64,000 nt of DNA from Fictibacillus norfolkensis (GTDB lineage: Bacteria; Bacillota; Bacilli; Bacillales; Fictibacillaceae). The notes under the pieces are model-generated. The model was given only the letters and a program-made list of their open reading frames with translations. It ran no database searches and was not told the DNA's origin. Both the position numbers and the translations under genes were made by a program. The stretch spans positions 1 through 64,000 of the forward strand of contig NZ_JACSQM010000002.1 of the NCBI RefSeq assembly GCF_014836645.1, read 5' to 3'. Shown here one piece after another: positions 58,463 through 64,000 of this stretch. Numbering within the stretch: position 1 is the stretch's first letter; each line of letters starts with the position of its first letter.

Positions 58463-59056
58463 TTGAACGGATATGAACGACGAAAGGAACAAAAGAAAAA
58501 AGACATTAAGAAAGCTGCTTTCTCCCTGTTTCAAAAACAAGGCATCAAAGAAATAAAAATAGAAGATCTAGCGAGACACGCTGGGGTATCTCAAGTTACC
58601 ATCTATAATCATTTTGGAAGCAAGGAAGCCTTGTTTAGGGAAGTAATTAAAGAGTTCGTTGCTGATGAATACGATTTTCATAAAGAGCTCTTTCATAAGG
58701 ATCTTTCTTTTAAAGAAAAAATAACCTCAAGCATTCTTCATAAAACGAATAACATACTAAACATTCATCCTGAAGTTATAGAAGAGATGATGGTAAACGA
58801 TGAAGATTTAAAAATATTTCTAGCTGACTTTCAAACGAAGTATAGCATTCCGTTACTAGTTGACCTGATTAAGGATGCTCAAAACAATGGTGAGATCAAT
58901 CCTAACCTTTCTATGGAGTCCATCATGGTATACATCCGGCTTTTTAATAACAATATGCTCATCTCGATGATTACAGGCGAGAACGGAAAAAAACTCGCAT
59001 CAGATATCTTTCAAATGTTTTTCTATGGGCTTTCACTGCCCATGGATTCCAAATAG
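58463..59056 (+). CDS. TetR-family transcriptional regulator
   Basis: A 197-residue TetR repressor. The N-terminal HTH is FSLFQKQGIKEIKIEDLARHAGVSQVTIYNHFGSKEALF, cited in part as DLARHAGVSQVTIYNHFG (about 33-50), a clear TetR signature. The helical ligand domain follows. TTG at 58463 lies behind GAGGTGAAGAGTT. It is divergent from an ABC exporter, with two matching operators between, so it probably represses both itself and the exporter until an inducer binds. Confidence 0.92.
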   Translation: MNGYERRKEQKKKDIKKAAFSLFQKQGIKEIKIEDLARHAGVSQVTIYNHFGSKEALFREVIKEFVADEYDFHKELFHKDLSFKEKITSSILHKTNNILNIHPEVIEEMMVNDEDLKIFLADFQTKYSIPLLVDLIKDAQNNGEINPNLSMESIMVYIRLFNNNMLISMITGENGKKLASDIFQMFFYGLSLPMDSK

Positions 59057-59316
59057 TTCGTTTAGGGAATGGTGAAAGAAAAGAATGTAAAGTTTTTATT
59101 TCATTTCTAAACATTTGTTAATTCCATGTTAGTTGAACGTTAAAAGAAAGCTTAACTTAGTAAAACTTTTGTAAATTATTGATTACAATTCATTCTTTTT
59201 CGACAAAAACTCTTATTTTTTTGTATAATGTGTTGGGTGGTTAAAAAATAGAAAAAAATGACCACTATAAAAACGTAAAAGAAAAAGGATAAAAGACATT
59301 TCTTTTGGAGGGTACT

Positions 59317-59934
59317 ATGTTTACAAAGAAAAAGGACAAGTTCATGGTCATGCTAACGGATATTGCTAGCAACTTAAAAGATTCTGCTGGTTATTTCCAC
59401 GATTTTAAGATTAATAACGAAAATGATCTTCGTGAATTCGCAGACCATTTAAAAGAACTTGAATCAAAAGGTGATTCTTATGTTCATACCGTTATCATGG
59501 AACTGAACAAAGTATTTATTACACCTATTGAAAGAGAAGATATCTTATCACTTGCTATGAGCATGGATGATATCCTAGATGGTATCGAGCAATCTTCTGC
59601 TTTGTTTGACATTTACGCAATTACAAAACCAGATCAATACATGGTTAAATTTGTAGAATACATTAAGTTAAGTGCGGAAGAAATCCTGCTTACTGTTAAT
59701 TTGTTATCAGAGAAAAAACTTCTTGATATGCGTGAACATGCAATCAGGATTAAAGATTACGAATCAAAATGTGACGATCTTTACCGTGAAGCACAACGCG
59801 AATTGTTCGCTACTCAAACAGATCCGATCAAAGTTATTAAGTATAAAGAGATGTATGAAGTGCTTGAAGGCATTGCCGACTGCTGCCAGAACGTTGCAAA
59901 TACTTTAGAATCTATCATCATGAAAAACGCGTAA
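59317..59934 (+). CDS. PhoU-like DUF47 protein (YkaA)
   Basis: A 205-residue helical protein of the DUF47/PhoU-like family. It has the metal-binding type repeats ELESKGDSYVHTVIMEL and YESKCDDLYREA and the GIADCCQNVANTLE segment typical of partners of Pit transporters. It is thought to regulate the adjacent low-affinity phosphate transporter. Start is ATG at 59317 behind TTGGAGGGTACT; the in-frame ATG at 59305 overlaps that site. Twelve bases separate it from pit. Confidence 0.92.
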   Translation: MFTKKKDKFMVMLTDIASNLKDSAGYFHDFKINNENDLREFADHLKELESKGDSYVHTVIMELNKVFITPIEREDILSLAMSMDDILDGIEQSSALFDIYAITKPDQYMVKFVEYIKLSAEEILLTVNLLSEKKLLDMREHAIRIKDYESKCDDLYREAQRELFATQTDPIKVIKYKEMYEVLEGIADCCQNVANTLESIIMKNA

Positions 59935-59946
59935 CGGGTAGCTGCT

Positions 59947-60945
59947 ATGGATACAGTATTACTCATTACCATTCTAGTTGTAGTTTGTGCGCTTGCTTTT
60001 GATTTTATCAATGGCTTTCATGATACAGCGAACGCGATTGCAACATCTGTTTCTACTAAAGCTTTAACACCAAGAAGAGCAATTATTCTAGCTGCTGTCA
60101 TGAACTTTGTCGGAGCCATGACATTCACTGGTGTTGCAAAAACGATCACAAAAGATATTGTAGACCCATTTACACTTCCTAACGGGTCAGTTGTTATTCT
60201 AGCTGCACTTGTAGCGGCCATCGCTTGGAACTTAATTACTTGGTATTACGGTATTCCAAGTTCATCTTCACATGCGATCATCGGTTCAATCGCTGGTGCT
60301 GCGATTGCTGCTGCTGGTTTTGAAGCACTTCACTATTCTGGTTTTCTAAAAATTATTTATGGTTTGCTTCTTTCTCCAATCCTAGCATTTATCGTAGGTT
60401 TTATATTTTATAACGTTATTAAGATGGTATTTAAGAATACGAATCTAACGAAAACGAATAACGGTTTTCGTAAAGTACAAGTAGCTACTGCCGCGCTTCA
60501 AGCTTATTCCCACGGTACGAATGATGCGCAAAAAGCGATGGGTATCATCACGATGGCATTAATCGCGAACGGCTACACGGAAAGCACTGATATTCAGCTT
60601 TGGGTACAGATTTCCTGTGCACTTGCAATGGGTCTTGGTACATCTGTAGGTGGCTGGAAAATCATCAAGACGGTTGGCGGAAAGATCATGAAAATCCGCC
60701 CTGTTAACGGGGTATCTGCTGATTTAACGGGAGCTTCTGTTATCTTTGGAGCATCTTTCTTAGGTATACCAGTAAGTACAACGCACGTTATCACTTCTTC
60801 TATCCTAGGGGTTGGTGCGTCTCACCGTTTGAAAGGTGTTAAGTGGGGAACTGCTAAGACAATGGTCATCACTTGGTTCATCACACTTCCGATCTCCGCA
60901 ACTTTAGCAGCTCTATCTTATTTCGTATTAAACTTAATCTTTTAG
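59947..60945 (+). CDS. pit: Inorganic phosphate transporter (Pit family)
   Basis: A 332-residue PiT-family symporter with about ten helices. The duplicated signature is clear: FINGFHDTANAIATSVSTKA (N-terminal, about 19-38) and SHGTNDAQKAMGIITMALI (C-terminal, about 189-207). It carries metal-phosphate complexes with cations at low affinity. It forms an operon with the DUF47 gene, the usual Bacillus ykaA-pit arrangement, and ends at a strong terminator. Confidence 0.94.
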   Translation: MDTVLLITILVVVCALAFDFINGFHDTANAIATSVSTKALTPRRAIILAAVMNFVGAMTFTGVAKTITKDIVDPFTLPNGSVVILAALVAAIAWNLITWYYGIPSSSSHAIIGSIAGAAIAAAGFEALHYSGFLKIIYGLLLSPILAFIVGFIFYNVIKMVFKNTNLTKTNNGFRKVQVATAALQAYSHGTNDAQKAMGIITMALIANGYTESTDIQLWVQISCALAMGLGTSVGGWKIIKTVGGKIMKIRPVNGVSADLTGASVIFGASFLGIPVSTTHVITSSILGVGASHRLKGVKWGTAKTMVITWFITLPISATLAALSYFVLNLIF

Positions 60946-60953
60946 TCACAGTT

Positions 60954-60990
60954 AAGCCTTCCGTTATTAGTTAACGGAAGGCTTCTTTGT
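60954..60990 (+). terminator. Terminator of the ykaA-pit operon
   Basis: A perfect 13-bp stem (AAGCCTTCCGTTA and complement) with a five-base loop and T-rich tail. It overlaps the last codons of the convergent pentapeptide gene. Confidence 0.88.
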
Positions 60991-61240
60991 TTTGTTTTAC
61001 TCTTTGCCAGTGATTGGGATGAGTTAACCTACCAGGGAGTGTTGTATCAGCATTTCCTTTAGCCGAATTTACTTGAGCTTGTGTTAAAAAGATACTCCCT
61101 CTTAAGTCTGTACCACTTAAATCAGCATCACGTAAATCCGCCCCTATTAAATCTGATTTTCTTAAGTCCGCGTTTTTTAAGTCTGCCGCTATGAGAAGAG
61201 CACCTCGTAAATTTGCGCCACGAAGATCTGCTTTTTTCAC
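60971..61240 (-). CDS. Pentapeptide-repeat protein, probably N-terminally shortened
   Basis: An 89-residue protein with eight to nine pentapeptide repeats of the A(D/N)LRxxx type (MKKADLRGANLRGALL to DLSGTDLRGSIF), which would form one right-handed quadrilateral helix. The tail FLTQAQVNSAKGNADTTLPGRLTHPNHW is characteristic of a Bacillaceae protein that is normally about 270 residues long with a Cys-rich N-terminal domain (family recollection, not checked). That domain is missing here. GTG at 61240 has no clear ribosome binding site, and the frame stays open into the neighbouring terminator. It may be a remnant. Confidence 0.65.
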   Translation of the reverse strand: MKKADLRGANLRGALLIAADLKNADLRKSDLIGADLRDADLSGTDLRGSIFLTQAQVNSAKGNADTTLPGRLTHPNHWQRVKQNKEAFR

Positions 61241-61277
61241 AATGATTTGAGGATAGAGAACTTCCCATTTTCCCCAT

Positions 61278-61315
61278 AAAAAAATCTCTAACTCAACATA
61301 GGATGAGTTAGAGAT
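61278..61315 (-). terminator. Terminator of the dicarboxylate symporter gene
   Basis: A perfect 12-bp stem (ATCTCTAACTCA and complement) followed by seven T on the minus strand. Confidence 0.9.
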
Positions 61316-61324
61316 GTAATTAGA

Positions 61325-62578
61325 TCATGCGCCTTTTTGTTCTGTTAACGAACCTGTCTTTTTCAAGAGCCAGTTCTTACCTTCGACTAAACGTGCCGTC
61401 ATCATACTTGCGACATTATCACCTGTCGCGTTCAGCAGTGTCGCTGGTGGATCAATAATGGCAGAGATCGCAGCGATGATCGGCAGTGCTTCTGGAGGAA
61501 AACCGAACAGTGATAGAATCAGCATTTCCGCGATCAGTCCACCTTGAGGGATCGCTCCCATTACCATACCCACTAAAAGTGCTACTCCACCAACTAACAG
61601 ATACGTGTTGATGCCAGAGAAATCCATTCCAAAAATTCCAAAAAGGAACGTGATCTTCAATACCCCACCAATAACAGATCCGTCTTTATGCAGTGTTGCA
61701 CCAAGAGGAATCGTCGTTTCACTAATATCGTAAGGTACCCCCATTTTCTTAGTAGCTTCTAGGTTAACGGGAATACTCGCAGCAGAACTGCACGTTGCAA
61801 GACTCGTAACAGATGGGGAAAGCATGTTTTTCCAAAATACACGAATACCAAGCTTTCCATGAGCCATAAACGCGTAAAGCGTAAAGAAGCCGAAGAAATA
61901 AATAATAGAGAACGGATAGTAGAATAAGACTGCTTTAAAATAGGAACCGAGCAATGTTGGTCCAAATTCACCAACAAGTGCAGCAAAATAGGCTCCTAGA
62001 CCAATCGGTGCATAATACATCACATATTTCACCATCTGAAGGGTAACCTCACTTCCCGCTGAAAGGAAGTTCGCGAGCGGCTTTGCTTTTTCTCCTACTT
62101 TTGAAGTTGCAAGACCTAACAACACAGAAAAAAGGATTAGTGCTAACATATTGGCACGACTTAATAGATCGACAAAATCAGGTACTGTAACTGTACTTAC
62201 TAGCTGATCACCAATCGATACTTCTTCACCCGTTGAATCAGGTTTCACTAGATCAATCTTTACACCCTCTGAGGGCGGAAAGATCTTTATACCAGTCATA
62301 CTAATAATAGCTGCAACCGTTCCAGTGAATAAAAAGACGATCATCATAGAGCTGATAATTTTACCGAAACGCTTTGTTCCAGCCATACTTGCTACACTCG
62401 ATGAGATTGAAAAGAACACGAGTGGAACAACAATCATGAACATAACGTTTAAAAACAGATCGCCGAACGGTTTAAGGACTGCAGCGTCCTTTCCCATCGT
62501 AGAACCGATTATACTTCCTGCAATAATCGCGAGCAGCAATATGATCGGCGAGCGATATGCTTTCCAAGTATTTTTCAT
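61325..62578 (-). CDS. Dicarboxylate/amino acid:cation symporter (DAACS)
   Basis: A 417-residue GltPh-fold secondary transporter for glutamate, aspartate or C4-dicarboxylates. Visible features are the hairpin-1 serine-rich segment ATCSSAASIPVNL (about 260-272), TIPLGATLHKDGSVIGG with the helix 7 motif (about 290-306), and the C-terminal PPATLLNATGDNVASMMTAR with the substrate-binding Asp/Asn/Arg residues (about 380-399). It has the size of DctP/GltT relatives. ATG at 62578 follows AAGGGGAGAATGTTTT. Monocistronic. Confidence 0.92.
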   Translation of the reverse strand: MKNTWKAYRSPIILLLAIIAGSIIGSTMGKDAAVLKPFGDLFLNVMFMIVVPLVFFSISSSVASMAGTKRFGKIISSMMIVFLFTGTVAAIISMTGIKIFPPSEGVKIDLVKPDSTGEEVSIGDQLVSTVTVPDFVDLLSRANMLALILFSVLLGLATSKVGEKAKPLANFLSAGSEVTLQMVKYVMYYAPIGLGAYFAALVGEFGPTLLGSYFKAVLFYYPFSIIYFFGFFTLYAFMAHGKLGIRVFWKNMLSPSVTSLATCSSAASIPVNLEATKKMGVPYDISETTIPLGATLHKDGSVIGGVLKITFLFGIFGMDFSGINTYLLVGGVALLVGMVMGAIPQGGLIAEMLILSLFGFPPEALPIIAAISAIIDPPATLLNATGDNVASMMTARLVEGKNWLLKKTGSLTEQKGA

Positions 62579-62667
62579 AAAACATTCTCCCCTTAAATAG
62601 ATTCATAATCACTCTATCTATTTTATACGGAAAAAATATTTTTCATAGAGGCCAAATCAAAATAGTA

Positions 62668-63576
62668 CTATTTTCTAGACAATGTCTCTACAGAAAGATG
62701 CTTAGTTATATGGAATAGTTCTCTTTGAATAGCAAAACCTATTTTTTTATAAAGATGGAGTGCTAGCTTATTTTCATTGTTGACGCACAGATCAATATGC
62801 TTCAAATGCGGATTGCAGAGCATCCATGTGACAGCATACGTTAAAAGCTGCACACCGATTCCTTTTTCTCTATGCATTTCATCTACAGCGAAGAACTCAA
62901 TTGAGCCTTCACCAAACTGTGGCTGGATCTCTACATAAATATAACCCATCACTTCATCCTCAATTTGATATACAAATACTTTATGAAACTCGTTCAATCG
63001 TTCAATGATCTGTTGTGAATTGTAATACGTCAAAGGAAAATGTGTATCATGCAAATTCTTGAAATCATTCTTATTTTTTTCTGTCAGTTCTTTTATGTTC
63101 TTTACTGAAATGGTGGTTGTTATTGCTTCCTTGGTGATTGATAGAATGGTGTGTTTGCTTTTTTGGTCTATCATATTGTTATGAGTTAGAAACTGTTTGA
63201 GGTCTGTATGGTCTGTAGAGATAAAGAAATGAACCGTTTCAATCGTTTGAGGTATGAGCTGGAGTAGGAAATCCCAAAGCTCTTTTGTAATCTGCTGGTG
63301 CTCACTATGCCTAATAAAAGGACCCCATATTTCGGCGTTCCGGTTTTCAAGGTCGGCATCAAATCCAACAACTCCCACTAGGAAGTCATTCTCATAGGCC
63401 AGCACAAAAGATTCTTGATAAGGAACATCTGAGAGGTCTTCTTTCAGCGAATGAAGAATCTCGTGTTCCATTTCACCGCAATAACCGCAATGCTTGGATG
63501 CCATTCTGTTTTGGACTGCGATGAACTTTGCAATTTCTTTATCTTTTGAAGAATCTGCTTTTACGAGTGTAATCAC
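62668..63576 (-). CDS. GNAT-family N-acetyltransferase
   Basis: A 302-residue protein with a C-terminal GNAT domain (about 160-295). The acetyl-CoA loop is EMHREKGIGVQLLTYAV (about 237-253), with the Arg/Lys-x-x-Gly-x-Gly pattern, and the last strand carries NENKLALHLYKKIGF. The N-terminal half (about 1-150) looks like a second, degenerate GNAT fold. Start is GTG at 63576 behind TAGGAGGAATATC. Acceptor substrate unknown; single gene. Confidence 0.85.
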   Translation of the reverse strand: MITLVKADSSKDKEIAKFIAVQNRMASKHCGYCGEMEHEILHSLKEDLSDVPYQESFVLAYENDFLVGVVGFDADLENRNAEIWGPFIRHSEHQQITKELWDFLLQLIPQTIETVHFFISTDHTDLKQFLTHNNMIDQKSKHTILSITKEAITTTISVKNIKELTEKNKNDFKNLHDTHFPLTYYNSQQIIERLNEFHKVFVYQIEDEVMGYIYVEIQPQFGEGSIEFFAVDEMHREKGIGVQLLTYAVTWMLCNPHLKHIDLCVNNENKLALHLYKKIGFAIQRELFHITKHLSVETLSRK

Positions 63577-63639
63577 GATATTCCTCCTAAGTCATTTTCT
63601 ATTTATTTAAGTTTAACATATTGTTCCATTTCAAAAATA

Positions 63640-63665
63640 AAAAGACTTCATGATAGAAGTCTTTT
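63640..63665 (-). terminator. Terminator of the last membrane protein gene
   Basis: A perfect 10-bp stem (AAAAGACTTC and complement), six-base loop and T-rich tail on the minus strand. Confidence 0.85.
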
Positions 63666-63669
63666 TTGC

Positions 63670-64000
63670 TTATCCGTTCTTCATCCATTGATCGATTAAG
63701 GTGTTGGATTTATTTGCTTTGTTGAAACCCGAAATGATATCTATGATAGAAAAAACCGCTAATAATGCTGCAATTGTAGATATAAACCAAAATGCAGGTA
63801 CATCGGGGACGGTGGCATATAGTTTTTCAGTAAATGACTTATTATAGAGAGTTTCATCCGTTAGCATAAAACAAAGTAATCCTACCGAGATAAAATGATA
63901 GATCAAGTTCAATGAAGCAAGTAGATACGTCCATCTTCCAATAAAGAATTTATAGATTGCCAACCCCACTTCAATGAGAATAAGCAGCACTATAAAAGGA
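63670..64000 (-). CDS. Membrane protein, C-terminal part (continues beyond the window)
   Basis: At least 106 residues with three hydrophobic helices (about 1-20, 25-45 and 67-90) and a polar tail. The frame is still open at the window edge (GTG at 63990 has no visible site), so the gene probably starts outside. The pattern IYKFFIGRWTYLLASLN resembles the C-terminal membrane part of HAAS/DUF1129-type sensor proteins, a tentative likeness only. Confidence 0.55.
   Translation of the reverse strand, partial: PFIVLLILIEVGLAIYKFFIGRWTYLLASLNLIYHFISVGLLCFMLTDETLYNKSFTEKLYATVPDVPAFWFISTIAALLAVFSIIDIISGFNKANKSNTLIDQWMKNG

Noticed and set aside
1..64000. CRISPR arrays, tRNA or rRNA genes, prophage genes, or a dedicated defence island
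   Set aside because: No regularly spaced repeats, no cloverleaf sequences, no phage structural or integrase genes, and no recognised defence gene set were found on either strand.

Overview
The window reads as the chromosome of an endospore-forming member of the Bacillaceae. It is AT-rich, has strong AGGAGG-type ribosome binding sites, and carries an alpha/beta-type SASP gene with a forespore promoter, a gerA-type germinant receptor operon, a YjcZ-type spore peptide, a YdjO homologue, a SigB-type promoter and Fur and Zur operators of the Bacillus kind. A genus such as Fictibacillus or a close relative is a guess, not a demonstration. I see no rRNA, tRNA, CRISPR array, prophage or intact mobile element; only the right end of an IS3-like element at the very start.

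Layout. 1-9.9 kb: IS end, surface lipoprotein, chemoreceptor, Nudix hydrolase, a glycine-rich protein, a 35-residue basic peptide gene, a membrane zinc peptidase, a stand-alone Toprim protein, a VOC/MFS pair, a candidate small RNA, a FrnE-like DsbA protein and a deoxynucleoside kinase. 9.9-17.9 kb: CorA, cupin, DUF1992, then a Fur-controlled ferric siderophore uptake locus (binding lipoprotein divergent from two permeases, an ATPase and a FhuF-type reductase). 17.9-20.4 kb: the most unusual stretch. It holds a Cu(A)-site lipoprotein and two genes whose reading frame is interrupted by one TGA exactly where a catalytic or ligand cysteine is expected: a redoxin lipoprotein (U-x-x-C) and a HesB/IscA-like protein. 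Each TGA is followed at the right distance by a small hairpin with G in the loop, so both are read here as selenoproteins. 20.5-28.6 kb: DedA, paired CrcB fluoride channels, a CBS protein, a Zur-controlled ZnuA lipoprotein, a heterodimeric ABC exporter, a CopC-like protein and a YjcZ peptide. 28.7-42.6 kb: penicillin-binding protein, EAL phosphodiesterase, a three-gene ABC-2 exporter, patatin, SH3b amidase, HAD phosphatase, DMT transporter, SASP and a secreted nuclease. 42.8-54.5 kb: SRAP protein, germinant receptor, acyl-CoA thioesterase, 6-phosphogluconate dehydrogenase, TauE exporter, DegV, MarR and WYL regulators, YdjO-like and YtxH proteins. 54.6-64 kb: a P1B-4 metal ATPase with a Fur-like box, a TetR-controlled ABC exporter with two matching operators, the YkaA-Pit phosphate pair, a shortened pentapeptide protein, a dicarboxylate symporter, a GNAT enzyme and an incomplete membrane protein.

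Together the genes form a housekeeping and stress/spore region with dense metal-homeostasis content (Fe uptake and probable efflux, Zn, Mg, Cu, fluoride). Two non-identical copies of a GC-rich palindromic repeat family lie between genes. The two UGA-containing genes predict that selA, selB, selC and selD exist elsewhere in this genome.
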